This document shows, piece by piece, positions 16,962-25,785 of a DNA stretch of 64,000 nt. The DNA comes from Psychrobacillus sp. INOP01 (GTDB lineage: Bacteria; Bacillota; Bacilli; Bacillales_A; Planococcaceae): assembly GCF_018140925.1 (NCBI RefSeq), contig NZ_CP073315.1, positions 2,542,001 to 2,606,000 on the forward strand. The letters are read 5' to 3'. The position numbers were made by a program, and so were the translations under genes. Below the pieces are notes generated by a model. The model made no database searches, had not been told where the DNA came from, and worked only from the letters and a program-made list of their open reading frames with translations. Numbering within the stretch: position 1 is the stretch's first letter; every line of letters begins with the position of its first letter.

Positions 16962-16976
16962 ATTTCGGACTTCTTC

Positions 16977-17687
16977 TTAGTTCTCCCAATTTATCGATTT
17001 CACCGTACCAGTATATGCATCAACTTGGACAACCGCTTCACGATCCTCATCTCCATTTTCAATCTCAACCTCCACCAAGTAGTATGGTGTTTGGCCAGAA
17101 GGTTGATGAAGTTCTGCATCATCATCAGCAATTCCTTTTAAATGGTCTGCTGCAATAGTGAGTGCCTCTTTTTCTGTAAGGAGAATGCTCTCCGTTGATA
17201 CATGAGCTTCTATTGGAGCTTGAGACGAGTCTATTATGGAACCATCATACGGGTCTACTTTTAAAGTGATTTCTACATTTTCTTTACGAACAACTGCTTT
17301 ATAGTAAGAGGTGTCTGCATTTATAAAACGAATGGATTGAAGGTCTCCTTGTGTAGCGATTTCTTTTTTTATTTGAGCTTCAGTTAGTTTGTCAACAGAA
17401 GGGGACAATTCCTCAGTCGCTATTTGCTTTAGGGAAAGAATATTTCCGTTGTTGGTATCCATCTTAATAGCGTAAACTCCATTCGCCATTTGTACTTCAA
17501 TCTCATACTCGTTATCGGATTTAGCTGTACGTATAATTTCACCAGGGTATTTTGTAAGTGCAGTTGCCTTCAATTCCTCCTCTGTAAGAGTCTTTGTTGA
17601 AAAAGGAGATAGCCATAGCACACCTAATACTAACAAAACCACTAGTATAATTCCTCCGGTTATCCAAAGGGGTTTATTTTTCTTCAT
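16977..17687 (-). CDS. membrane-anchored protein with PepSY repeats
   Basis: A 236-residue protein with a single N-terminal membrane segment at about 7-27 (LWITGGIILVVLLVLGVLWL), short positive N-terminus inside and the rest outside. Three PepSY-like units follow, at about 36-90, 100-158 and 172-235, each ending with a V-D-x-Y-x-G-x-I/V turn (MDTNNGNIL, VDPYDGSII, VDAYTGTVK). It is encoded 71 bp downstream of the histidine kinase gene on the same strand and could act as its accessory or be regulated by it. The ATG is 8 bp after a GAGGTG site. Confidence 0.82.
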   Translation of the reverse strand: MKKNKPLWITGGIILVVLLVLGVLWLSPFSTKTLTEEELKATALTKYPGEIIRTAKSDNEYEIEVQMANGVYAIKMDTNNGNILSLKQIATEELSPSVDKLTEAQIKKEIATQGDLQSIRFINADTSYYKAVVRKENVEITLKVDPYDGSIIDSSQAPIEAHVSTESILLTEKEALTIAADHLKGIADDDAELHQPSGQTPYYLVEVEIENGDEDREAVVQVDAYTGTVKSINWEN

Positions 17688-17758
17688 CGTGTGTCACCTC
17701 ATGGTTCAGTTTGTTGGCTATAGTATATAACTCGAAAGTAAGAATTTGGGGAGAGCGA

Positions 17759-19108
17759 CTATTCTTCTATTGGCATGAAAAGCGTCACAATTGTTCCTTG
17801 GCTTTCTTTACTATTTATTTCAATTCGTGCACCGAGTGCATCAGCAATATCTTTTGCCATAGTTAAACCGAGACCTGATCCACCTTGCTTACGACTTCTT
17901 GCCTGATCCACTCGATAAAATCGATCAAATACTTTTGGTAAATCCTCTTTAGGAATGCCAATTCCTTTATCCTCGATTTGGATAATCGATTCTTTTTCTG
18001 TCTGGTCAACATGAACGGTAATCGGACCTTCACTATACTTACGCGCATTATCTAAAAAGATAAAAAGTAATTGCTTTAGCTTTTGAATGTCTGTATAGCC
18101 AATTATTTGGTAGCTACCTTCGATATTTATATCTCGTTGGTAAGTAGTTTGAAAAGCGTTTACTGTTTCTTGTACAAGCCGGGTAATATTAATCTGCTCC
18201 GTGTGAATATTCCATTGCTCATGCCTTGCAATGGACAATAACTGCTCTGTCATTTCTCGCATTCGTATAGCTTCGGAGTGGATTGCATCAATGGATTCCT
18301 CAAATAAGTCGGGTCGTTCAAGACCTCGCCGCTTCAGTAAATCTGCATAATTTTCAATAATAGTTAAAGGAGTTCGAAGCTCGTGTGATGCATTAGAGAC
18401 AAATTGCTCCTGCTTTTCATAGTTCGTTTTAAGCAACGCCATCATATGATTGAACGTTTCGCCCATCTCGACTAGCTCTCCTTCGGTAGTATCCTCTAAC
18501 TTCAATTGTTTAAATTGACCGCTTTTTTGAATATCCTTCATCGTATTAATCATTGTACGAATTGGTTGGATGATTAAATTACTTAGAATTCTACTAGAAA
18601 CAAAAGTCGGTATCATAGCAATCACCGTTACAAATATTAAGACGATTGCTAATAAATGGATCATATCGTTTGTAGATTCAATGCTAGTAGTCAACTGTAA
18701 ATTCACGACAGTTCCATCACTCCATACAATAGGAGAGGATACAAATACATAAGGAGTTCCATCATACGATATCAATTCACTAAACTCACCCGGATAAAAA
18801 TTACTCTTCCTTGCTCGTAGTTTTTCTGCAGAAGTAGAAGTGGTTTTCCCATCACTTGTCAAATCCTCTTTCAAAATTTGGATCATGCCGTCCACAGGGA
18901 CGAAAGCAAGTATTAAATCACTAGGGGCAATACCATCTACGGCATTTCCTATTTCTGTGGCAACCTTTTCGGCCTCTGCCTGTGCACGCTCCAACTCATT
19001 TTCTTTCATCAGATGACTGAATACAAAATAGATGGAGACGTTCATGCATATGAGAAGCACGATAAATAATACAGACGTATATAAATTTATTTTACTGCGA
19101 AGCTTCAT
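17759..19108 (-). CDS. sensor histidine kinase
   Basis: A 449-residue membrane sensor kinase with TM1 at about 10-30, an extracytoplasmic domain of about 115 residues, TM2 at about 150-172, a HAMP domain (about 178-230), the phospho-acceptor His242 in SNASHELRTPLT, and an ATPase domain with the N box (FIFLDNARKYS), the G1 box (EDKGIGIPKED), the F box (FDRFYR) and the G2 box (GGSGLGLT). The stop overlaps nothing, while its ATG overlaps the stop of the response regulator gene by 4 bp, the usual coupling. The signal is unknown; the PepSY genes downstream suggest an envelope cue. Confidence 0.93.
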   Translation of the reverse strand: MKLRSKINLYTSVLFIVLLICMNVSIYFVFSHLMKENELERAQAEAEKVATEIGNAVDGIAPSDLILAFVPVDGMIQILKEDLTSDGKTTSTSAEKLRARKSNFYPGEFSELISYDGTPYVFVSSPIVWSDGTVVNLQLTTSIESTNDMIHLLAIVLIFVTVIAMIPTFVSSRILSNLIIQPIRTMINTMKDIQKSGQFKQLKLEDTTEGELVEMGETFNHMMALLKTNYEKQEQFVSNASHELRTPLTIIENYADLLKRRGLERPDLFEESIDAIHSEAIRMREMTEQLLSIARHEQWNIHTEQINITRLVQETVNAFQTTYQRDINIEGSYQIIGYTDIQKLKQLLFIFLDNARKYSEGPITVHVDQTEKESIIQIEDKGIGIPKEDLPKVFDRFYRVDQARSRKQGGSGLGLTMAKDIADALGARIEINSKESQGTIVTLFMPIEE

Positions 19109-19806
19109 GTGGCATCCTTCAGGACATATCCTACGCCTCTCACTGTATGAATAAGTGGAGTATCAAAATCTGCGTCAATTTTTTTTCGCAAATATCTGAT
19201 ATATACATCAACGATTTTAGTATCTCCGTAGTAGTCGTAGCCCCAAACGGCTTCAAGAATTTGTCCGCGGTCTAGAACTTGTCGTTTGTTTTTCAATAAA
19301 TATAAAAGTAAATCATATTCCTTCGGAGTCAAACTGACTTCTAAATCACTTCTAACAACTTCTCTTGTTTTGTCATTCACTCGTAAATCACTGAACTGAA
19401 GCCATTCGTCATCTATGGGACTTGGAGGGATAGTTGCTTGGCTCATCCTAAGCACTGCACGAATTCTAGCAAGCAATTCTTCTGTTCTAAAGGGCTTTGT
19501 TATGTAGTCACTTGCACCAAGGTCAAGACCGGAAACTTTGTTTTCAATAGAATCCTTGGCGGTCAATAAAATAATTGGAACTGAAGAATTTTTTCCTCGA
19601 ATGCGTCGAAGTAATTCAATTCCACTCATACCTGGAAGCATTATATCTAGTAAGATCAAATCCCATTTTTGTGTAAGAAACATTTCAAAGGCATCAATTC
19701 CATCCAATGCCTTGCCGGTTTCATAACCTTCATATTCTAATTCGATTTCGAGTAGCCTAACAATTTTTGCTTCATCTTCTACGATTAAAATAGATTCTTT
19801 AGACAA
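19105..19806 (-). CDS. OmpR/PhoB-family response regulator
   Basis: A 233-residue response regulator. The receiver domain (1-120) has the acidic pair D11/E10, the phospho-acceptor Asp54 (LLDIMLPGM) and Lys104 (YITKPF). The C-terminal winged helix (about 140-231) has LTPKEYDLLLYLLKN and the end motif TVRGVGYVLK. Start is TTG at 19804-19806, with AAAGGTGGG 6 bp upstream. It is the first gene of a unit with the kinase and probably the two PepSY genes behind. Its closest named relatives cannot be fixed from sequence alone. Confidence 0.93.
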   Translation of the reverse strand: MSKESILIVEDEAKIVRLLEIELEYEGYETGKALDGIDAFEMFLTQKWDLILLDIMLPGMSGIELLRRIRGKNSSVPIILLTAKDSIENKVSGLDLGASDYITKPFRTEELLARIRAVLRMSQATIPPSPIDDEWLQFSDLRVNDKTREVVRSDLEVSLTPKEYDLLLYLLKNKRQVLDRGQILEAVWGYDYYGDTKIVDVYIRYLRKKIDADFDTPLIHTVRGVGYVLKDAT

Positions 19807-19968
19807 ATTAATCCCACCTTTCGAACCTTAATATGGCTCCATTATATCAATAATTAATAATCTAGGAGTAAGTGATGATTTGGACTTTATATAGGGTTCA
19901 AAAAAACAATGTTATTTTAGGTGAAATAGGGAAAAGCTACAGTAATCATTTAAGCTTGAAAAGTTTGA

Positions 19969-20171
19969 ATAGCCTTTAGCTTTGCATTATGTGGATTTGC
20001 CAATTAAGTTCTATGGCTATTTTACTTGGTGGTCTTGGAGTAATGGCACCAAATCGTCGTTCAGATATTGCTCGTCTAGTACTTCGTGCAGTAGCAGCTG
20101 AAACACTTGCTTCACTATTAAGTGCATCTATAGCTGGGATGTTTATATATAATTTTTCCTTTTCTTTTTGA
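19969..20171 (+). pseudogene. 3' remnant of a NupC-family nucleoside transporter gene
   Basis: Translation in two frames gives the typical C-terminus of a concentrative nucleoside transporter. In one frame [12 protein letters not shown] (19969-20004), then, after a 1-base deletion, [20 protein letters not shown] and on to [13 protein letters not shown] in the other frame, up to TGA at 20169-20171. Family proteins read [22 protein letters not shown] through this region without a break. The first 300 or so residues of the gene are absent; upstream is only the regulator promoter region. So this is a 5'-truncated, frameshifted relic. An ORF starting with ATG at 19989 is an artefact of the relic. 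Confidence 0.8.
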
Positions 20172-20178
20172 TAAATTC

Positions 20179-20203
20179 GTTTAGTTGCTTAGTTTTAGGG
20201 AAT
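20179..20203 (+). promoter_or_regulatory. sigB-type promoter of the Cys-rich protein gene
   Basis: GTTTAG, a 13-bp spacer and GGGAAT, against GTTTAA-N12-15-GGGWAW. The -10 element ends 40 bp before the TTG start at 20244. It lies directly behind the nupC relic. Confidence 0.6.
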
Positions 20204-20243
20204 CCATAACTAAGTGAGTTTATGGAAAGTGAGGAGATCTATT

Positions 20244-20570
20244 TTGCAAATGTCCTATGAAGAATGTATTAAAGCATGTCAAGAGTGCTTGGAGGTATGT
20301 AATAATTGTTTCCAAGCCTGCCTAAATGAAGAACACGTGAAAATGATGGCAGGTTGTATTAGGCTAGACAGAGAATGTGCAGATATTTGTAGTTATGCTG
20401 TACAAGCGATGACTCGCAATAGTCCATTCGTTAAAGAAATTTGTGATTTATGTGCTAGAATTTGTGAGGATTGTGCAGAAGAATGCGCAAAACATGACCA
20501 TGAACATTGTAAGCGGTGTGCAGAGGCTTGCCGTAAATGTGCTGAAGCCTGTCGTCAAATGATTGCATAG
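20244..20570 (+). CDS. four-helix-bundle Cys-rich copper-binding-type protein (DUF326)
   Basis: A small helical protein of 106-108 residues with Cys in C-x3-C, C-x2-C and C-x3-C spacings along its helices (CIKACQECLEVCNNCFQAC, CDLCARICEDCAEEC, CKRCAEACRKCAEAC), about 20 Cys in all plus a HDHEHC motif. This is the pattern of YhjQ/Csp-like copper-storage four-helix bundles, in which thiols line the core and bind Cu(I). Start is TTG at 20244 (GAGGAG 7 bp upstream) or ATG at 20250. A sigB-like promoter and a strong terminator make it a single-gene unit. Copper binding is known for relatives, not shown here. Confidence 0.82.
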   Translation: MQMSYEECIKACQECLEVCNNCFQACLNEEHVKMMAGCIRLDRECADICSYAVQAMTRNSPFVKEICDLCARICEDCAEECAKHDHEHCKRCAEACRKCAEACRQMIA

Positions 20571-20588
20571 ATATAATATATAGTTAGT

Positions 20589-20621
20589 AAACCCCATCCA
20601 TTTCGAGTGGATGGGGTTTTT
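20589..20621 (+). terminator. terminator of the Cys-rich protein gene
   Basis: AACCCCATCCA pairs with TGGATGGGGTT around a 7-nt loop, followed by TTTT. Confidence 0.9.
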
Positions 20622-20674
20622 ATATATATAAGCACTTCCTGAATTTCTTGTTTTTTTACTATTTATATTACTAA

Positions 20675-20699
20675 GTTTTAATAAGATGCAATAGGGAAA
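20675..20699 (+). promoter_or_regulatory. sigB-type promoter of the P450 gene
   Basis: GTTTTA, a 13-bp spacer and GGGAAA, one mismatch from the sigB consensus in the -35. It lies 34 bp before the ATG at 20734. Confidence 0.55.
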
Positions 20700-20733
20700 A
20701 GATGATGAGGAGAGTTTTAGAGGGAAAGGGTGT

Positions 20734-21990
20734 ATGAACATGACTAAAAGTATTCCTCGTGAAGAAGGGCTGGACCATAGTCTGAGTTTGTTAAGAGAAG
20801 GTTATATGTACATTCCGAATAGAAAGAAAAGCTTTGCCTCCAACGTATTCGAAACTCGTTTATTAGGACAAAGTGCAATTTGTATGAGTGGAGAAAAAGC
20901 GGCAGAACTGTTTTATAATGAAGAAAAATTCATGCGACATGAGGTAGCACCTAAACGTTTGCAAAAGACGTTGTTTGGTGAGGAAGGGATCCAAACATTA
21001 GACGATGAGGCACATCGCCATCGCAAGTCGATGTTTATGTCATTGATGACAAAGAATCGCCTAGAAGCTCTACATGAAATTACGGAAATGCAATGGCGAT
21101 TTGCTGCACAGAAGTGGGAGCAGATGGACCAGATCATTTTGTATGATGAGGCAAAAGAAATCATGTGTAGAATTGCATGTGAATGGGGAGGAGTTCCGAT
21201 TAAGGAAGAGGAAGTAAAAGAACGAGCTGAGCAGCTAGCTGCTTTGTTTGAATCTCCAACCGCTCTTGGTCCTCAGCATTGGAAAGGGAGACATGCACGT
21301 AAGCAGGTAGAGCATTGGATAGGAGGTTTGGTTAATCAGGTTCGAGAAGGGAATCTGACTCCACCTGAAGGGACTGCGTTACGTGAAATCTCTTTGCACA
21401 AAGACTTGGAAGGTAAGTGGTTAGAGGGAAAAATAGCCGCAGTAGAAGTGGTAAATATTATAAGACCTATTGTGGCGATTGCTATATATATTAATTTTAC
21501 TGCACTTGCAATTCACCATTACCCTGAGCAGAAAGAAAAGCTCGAGACTGCAGATGCGAAATATTTTCAAATGTTTGTTCAAGAAGTACGACGTTTTTAT
21601 CCATTCTTTCCAATGGCTGCAGCTAAAGTAAGAAAAGATTTTACTTGGGAGGGCTATTCGTTTAAGGAAGGAACGTTGACTCTACTTGATTTGTATGGAA
21701 CAAATCATGATGCGGAATTGTGGGATAACCCAGATTTATTTAACCCATATAGGTTTTCTGGATGGAATAAAAGTCAGTTCGATTTCATTCCACAGGGTGG
21801 AGGGGATTATATGATGGGTCACCGCTGTGCAGGGGAATTTGTGACCATAGAAATAATGGAAGTATCCCTCAATTATTTAGTAAATCACCTTATTTACAAG
21901 CTCCCTGAGCAAGACTTAAGTTATAGCTTGGTTAGTATGCCGAGTATCCCGAAGAGTGGGATTATCTTGGAAAATATTATATGTAAATAA
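20734..21990 (+). CDS. cypC: cytochrome P450 fatty-acid peroxygenase (CYP152 family)
   Basis: A 418-residue soluble P450 of the CYP152 peroxygenase family, which uses hydrogen peroxide rather than a redox partner to hydroxylate fatty acids at the alpha or beta carbon. The heme ligand is Cys365 (MGHRCAGEF). The substrate-carboxylate-binding pair Arg244-Pro245 ([10 protein letters not shown]) is in place of the usual acid-alcohol pair, matching Arg242/Pro243 of P450-BSbeta. E-x-x-R is EVRR at 284-287. Length is the same as B. subtilis YbdT/CypC. The ribosome binding site is GGGAAAGG, and a sigB-like promoter lies upstream. Some CYP152 enzymes also decarboxylate to alkenes, which cannot be predicted here. 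Confidence 0.92.
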   Translation: MNMTKSIPREEGLDHSLSLLREGYMYIPNRKKSFASNVFETRLLGQSAICMSGEKAAELFYNEEKFMRHEVAPKRLQKTLFGEEGIQTLDDEAHRHRKSMFMSLMTKNRLEALHEITEMQWRFAAQKWEQMDQIILYDEAKEIMCRIACEWGGVPIKEEEVKERAEQLAALFESPTALGPQHWKGRHARKQVEHWIGGLVNQVREGNLTPPEGTALREISLHKDLEGKWLEGKIAAVEVVNIIRPIVAIAIYINFTALAIHHYPEQKEKLETADAKYFQMFVQEVRRFYPFFPMAAAKVRKDFTWEGYSFKEGTLTLLDLYGTNHDAELWDNPDLFNPYRFSGWNKSQFDFIPQGGGDYMMGHRCAGEFVTIEIMEVSLNYLVNHLIYKLPEQDLSYSLVSMPSIPKSGIILENIICK

Positions 21991-22517
21991 GAAAAACCCG
22001 GCAAATATCTGTTAAGAAAGGCGTTTGTGCCCTTTAAGTAACAAGGTCTGTTTAAATTTTTTCCGCAGGGCTTTAGACAAAATGTCGTTATATTAATTAT
22101 TGTTTTTTGGAGAGACAGTTCATGACTGATGTCACGATCTGCCTCTTTTTTTGTGGTGATTTTATAAGAAGGGTGCCTATCTTAGAGAAAAAGTCTCCTA
22201 TTTGTCGATGCCTAGTACCGAAGCCTTTTTTTATGAGCACAAACTGTACATATATTTGATGCGTGACTTTTAACCTAAGTGAATTTTGAATCTAGTATAT
22301 AGTAACCGAATTTTTAGAAATTTCTCATTATTATATTGACTCCGGAATGGAGGTGGTGTATTTTAATTGTGAAGGATTTATCCAATAGTTAATGATATTT
22401 AGGCGATATTATCCTCCTTAATTAATTATGTAAATTACAACAGGGCCAAAAAACTGGCGGGGTAAGAGTTAAAAGGTAACTAGCTATATTAATAATGGAG
22501 AGGGGATGGATGATTGT
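21991..22517. other. 527-bp intergenic region
   Basis: Contains the terminator-like hairpin at 22111-22152 and then about 350 bp of AT-rich leader to the YngK-like gene. TTGACT at about 22338 and further A/T-rich hexamers could be promoter parts. Two small adjacent hairpins occur near 22447-22485 (GCCA/TGGC, AGTT/AACT). No ORF of note and no known riboswitch core was recognised. Confidence 0.4.
22111..22152 (+). terminator. probable terminator of the P450 gene
   Basis: Arms at 22111-22126 and 22131-22146 pair at 13 of 16 positions around TGAT, followed by a run of T. It lies 120 bp after the P450 stop. Confidence 0.65.
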
Positions 22518-25397
22518 ATGAAGTATTATCGGCAAATAAGTTTACTAGTTTCTTTGTTACTTATAATTGGTTTGCTACCTATTTCAATCTCAGCAGAGGT
22601 TTCAGGTGATGATTTTATTGAAGTGGAAGCTGCACCAGTAGACCCAACGATTAGCGTAGAAGGACCTAGGCATGAGATAGATTTCATTGATGAGAGTATC
22701 GAAGGGAAATCTGATTTTATTGCACTTTATACCGAGGAGTTTGCTAGTGAGATACTTGTAAAAAAGTTTTGGGTTGCCGTCCAAGTAGACCAGAACAATC
22801 AAGTGTTAAGAGTTGTAAGTCAATCCAATAGTGGATCGGCACCAATCTGGGAAGATGAACAATTTCTTGCGGTTCCTGAGGGTGGATATATTCTATTAGC
22901 TCATGATGATTCCTGGGGAACAAAGAACTTTAGAAAGTATTTGGCAACAAATTTTAAAGCCAATGACATTATTAAGCTAAGAAAGAATGGAGAAGTCGTT
23001 CCAATTTCGGAATTCATGAAAGGTGATGGCTTACTTGCAGGAATTCAGTTAAATAATGAGTTGATGTATACCGTCACAGAACAGCAAACTGACATATCTG
23101 GATCAATTAAGAACTTTGAAGTTGATCAAACGTATCAGTTAAAAGCTAATGGAAAAGAAATAGGTTTAGCAGCAGATGGAACGTTTAGTTTCACACAAAT
23201 AGTTGATATAGGTACAAATTATATAGATTTAGAAATTTATAAAAATGATAGATTGCATGAGACTCAGTCTTTAATTGTTTACTATAAAGAAACGCAAACA
23301 GAAGAAAAGAAAGTTTTTTTATGGATAGAACAAGGACCAAATGTACGTCGTTTTCAATCATCAGAGGATGTCTATAATATGCTAGTCGAAGCGAAGGATG
23401 CTGGTGTAACTGCAATTGCATTGGATGTTAAAGGTGTAGAAGGATTTGCAGCTTACAAGGAAAACGACTTAACTGGTAGACCGTACGTTAGTGAAATGAC
23501 TTCACCTGCTAGAGCAGGATCAAATCCAAATCTCGATATATTGGAAGAGTTCATCACTCATTCCCATAGCCTGGGATTAGAAGTGCATGCAGCTATAAAC
23601 GTATTTGCTGAAGGTTCAATTGCTCATAATGAGTATGCGGTACTTAACGATCATTTGGATTGGGAAGAGGAAGTATATCGCTATGAGGATAGCGGGGAAA
23701 TTTTAAGGTTACGTGAAAGTGATTATGGAAAAAGCGGTGCTCTTGTTGCTTTTGTCAACCCTGCAAACTCAGAAGCGCGAGAATATCAATTAGATACATT
23801 TGAAGAGGTTATTAAGAACTATGATGTTGATGGAGTGCTTTTAGATCGTGGAAGATATGACAATTATTTTGCGGATTTTAGTGATGAGTCTAAAGTACAA
23901 TTTGAGGCATATTTAAAAGGAAAGGGTAAAGAGCTAACAAATTGGCCTGAGGACGTTTTCACTTATAACGGTAGCGATCGTATCGATGGTCCGTTAATCG
24001 ATGAATGGTTTACCTATCGATCTAGTGTGATTAAAAGCTTTACAAGTGAAGTAAGGGAATTAGTAGATTCGTATAATGTAACAGAAGATAGAGACGTATT
24101 ACTATCATCTTATGTTGGTTCCTGGTATGAATCATATTATTTAAACGGAGTAAACTGGGCAAGTCCTACCTTCGAATATAATGAAAGAATGAAATTTCCA
24201 CACGAAAGTCTATATACAGAGGAATATGCTAATACAGGCTATACAGAAAATTTGGATTTCCTAATGATTGGAACATATCAAACAACAGCAAATGAAGTGA
24301 AAAAGTATATTACACAAGGAAATATTCTGACGGATGGGAAATTACCATTATATGCAGGAATGGCATTGGTGAATGTTCAAGAGCCTGCAGTTCAAAGAGA
24401 AGTCTTCCAAGCTGGGTTAGCGAATACGGATGGTCTTATGCTTTTCGATTATTCGCAAGCTAACTTCCCAGTTATTAAAGCCTCAATAAATAATGAGTTA
24501 TACCTTAAAGATTATCAGTTAGGAGTTAGTAATCCAAAAGATAGTTCAAGTTTTATTGAAGGCGATTTCCTTAATATAAACCGAAACGATGGAAATATTA
24601 ATATCTACTCTAATACTTTTGGACCATCAACAGCCACTAATAAATGGGGGGTGGAAGCGGTCGTGGACGAGTCAGGTCAAGTCGTGAAAATGGTTAATAA
24701 ACGACAGGCAATGGAATGGAGCTGGGGTTCTCAGGAGGATAATAATAGTCTGATTCCTGAAGGTGGCTTTGTTATTTCGGCGCAAGATCCATCTGGTTCT
24801 AGAGAGAAAAGACAAACCGTTGCATTCGCTTATGATATTGGTGACGAAGTAAGGGCAGCGTTATTAAGTGGATTTTTAGACTACGAAGGACAAACTTTTA
24901 ATAATCTCAGTGTTGATTTCAACGGAAGTGTTCAAGTAGTTGGTACTGGAGAAGCAGAAGTAACGGTAAATGGGACAGATGCAGTTTTAGATGAAAATGG
25001 TGATTTTTCAAGTAATGTTGAACTACAGCCGGGCACAAATGAAATTGAAGTAGTTGTCCATGTTGATGGGCATAAAACCCACTATAAAGTAGTGGAAGTT
25101 TTTGCAGAAGAAGTGACACTTGATGTAGTCAGAGAAGCTATAGAAGTCGCTGATATAAATCCAAATGGCATCAAAAATGCTATTCTTGCTCAGTTAGATA
25201 ATGCTGCTAGAGACTTTAAGAAAGCAGCTGAATATATGGATAGAGGGGAAGAAGAGCAAGCAGTAAAGCATCAAGAAAATGGGAACAAAAAGCTTGAGAA
25301 AATTATGGGAATAATTGAGCAGCACGCAGGTAAGCATATCGATAAAGATGACGCAGCGGAGCTCATTCGTATGCTTGAATTAGTCTTAAGTAAATAA
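22518..25397 (+). CDS. large secreted glycosyl-hydrolase-like protein (YngK/GHL10 type) with FIMAH-like C-terminus
   Basis: About 959 residues with a signal peptide (ISLLVSLLLIIGLLPISISA). The centre, about 270-690, is a TIM-barrel of the glycosyl-hydrolase-like family 10 (DUF187, YngK): VFLWIEQGPNVRRF, ALDVKGVEGFAAY, LGLEVHAAINVFAEGS, DGVLLDRGRYDNYF. It is flanked on both sides by a related beta domain (about 70-160 and 715-800: FWVAVQVDQNNQVLRVV/WGVEAVVDESGQVVKMV, then an E-G-G-Y/F-I/V-L/I motif). A Ig-like strand region and a helical FIMAH-like tail (last 75 residues, rich in Lys and Glu) complete it. Start at 22518 fits the signal peptide better than 22506, which touches the AGAGGGG site. 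Likely acts on a cell-wall or extracellular polysaccharide. Confidence 0.8.
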   Translation: MKYYRQISLLVSLLLIIGLLPISISAEVSGDDFIEVEAAPVDPTISVEGPRHEIDFIDESIEGKSDFIALYTEEFASEILVKKFWVAVQVDQNNQVLRVVSQSNSGSAPIWEDEQFLAVPEGGYILLAHDDSWGTKNFRKYLATNFKANDIIKLRKNGEVVPISEFMKGDGLLAGIQLNNELMYTVTEQQTDISGSIKNFEVDQTYQLKANGKEIGLAADGTFSFTQIVDIGTNYIDLEIYKNDRLHETQSLIVYYKETQTEEKKVFLWIEQGPNVRRFQSSEDVYNMLVEAKDAGVTAIALDVKGVEGFAAYKENDLTGRPYVSEMTSPARAGSNPNLDILEEFITHSHSLGLEVHAAINVFAEGSIAHNEYAVLNDHLDWEEEVYRYEDSGEILRLRESDYGKSGALVAFVNPANSEAREYQLDTFEEVIKNYDVDGVLLDRGRYDNYFADFSDESKVQFEAYLKGKGKELTNWPEDVFTYNGSDRIDGPLIDEWFTYRSSVIKSFTSEVRELVDSYNVTEDRDVLLSSYVGSWYESYYLNGVNWASPTFEYNERMKFPHESLYTEEYANTGYTENLDFLMIGTYQTTANEVKKYITQGNILTDGKLPLYAGMALVNVQEPAVQREVFQAGLANTDGLMLFDYSQANFPVIKASINNELYLKDYQLGVSNPKDSSSFIEGDFLNINRNDGNINIYSNTFGPSTATNKWGVEAVVDESGQVVKMVNKRQAMEWSWGSQEDNNSLIPEGGFVISAQDPSGSREKRQTVAFAYDIGDEVRAALLSGFLDYEGQTFNNLSVDFNGSVQVVGTGEAEVTVNGTDAVLDENGDFSSNVELQPGTNEIEVVVHVDGHKTHYKVVEVFAEEVTLDVVREAIEVADINPNGIKNAILAQLDNAARDFKKAAEYMDRGEEEQAVKHQENGNKKLEKIMGIIEQHAGKHIDKDDAAELIRMLELVLSK

Positions 25398-25408
25398 TGT
25401 TTATATTG

Positions 25409-25445
25409 TTTGGGGTGTTCCAAAGGAAATCTGGTGCATCCCAAA
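25409..25445 (+). terminator. possible terminator of the YngK-like gene
   Basis: TTTGGGGTG pairs with CATCCCAAA (one G-T pair) over a 19-nt loop. There is no strong T run, so termination is uncertain. Confidence 0.45.
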
Positions 25446-25468
25446 CTTATTATGCAGGGGGAATACAT

Positions 25469-25576
25469 ATGAGCATAACTAAAGAAGTACTAATGAGCAA
25501 TTATTGTAATAGAGAGTTCGAATACTATATATTAGGTTCTTCTGTTAATGCCGATGGAAAGGCAAAACCATCTTAA
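25469..25576 (+). CDS. small ORF of 35 codons, probably degenerate
   Basis: An ATG with AGGGGG 6-7 bp upstream opens a 35-codon frame (MSITKEVLMSNYCNREFEYY at its start). After its TAA, a neighbouring frame goes on as KTILKEMIVTPPILLKRG and NSFEYDYGEKL before stopping. The two frames together look like a broken longer coding sequence with a frameshift near 25560. No family was recognised. The rest of 25577-25744 shows no other gene. Confidence 0.3.
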   Translation: MSITKEVLMSNYCNREFEYYILGSSVNADGKAKPS

Positions 25577-25744
25577 AAGAGATGATTGTCACTCCTCCAA
25601 TTTTGTTGAAGAGAGGAAATTCATTTGAATATGATTATGGTGAAAAATTATGAAGAGATGAATGGGAAGGCAAGTACGATTAATTCAACAATCGAAGTAT
25701 GAGGGCATTTAATCTTTACAGAGGATTTTAAATTAATTACAAAA

Positions 25745-25770
25745 TCCCGAGTGTTACTATACACTCGGGA
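25745..25770 (-). terminator. terminator of the Ter operon
   Basis: A 9-bp stem TCCCGAGTG/CACTCGGGA with an 8-nt loop. On the minus strand TTTTG follows. It lies 16 bp past the TerC stop. Confidence 0.85.
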
Positions 25771-25785
25771 ACTAATTAAAAGAAA

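Noticed and set aside
16587-17141. Plus-strand ORF of 184 codons
   Set aside because: Its ends are antisense to two clear PepSY genes. Only the middle is free, and it lacks a good start site.
19908-19936. A further sigB-like promoter (GTTATT, 12 bp, GGGAAA)
   Set aside because: The -35 matches only half the consensus and it would drive only the nupC relic.
19989-20171. Independent 60-codon membrane protein gene
   Set aside because: Its product is the C-terminal part of NupC, and the frame before its ATG continues the same family sequence across a frameshift.
22380-22505. Riboswitch in the leader of the YngK-like gene
   Set aside because: The small hairpins and GGGGTAA-type parts do not build any known core (c-di-GMP, fluoride, PRPP or ZTP classes) and no terminator follows them.
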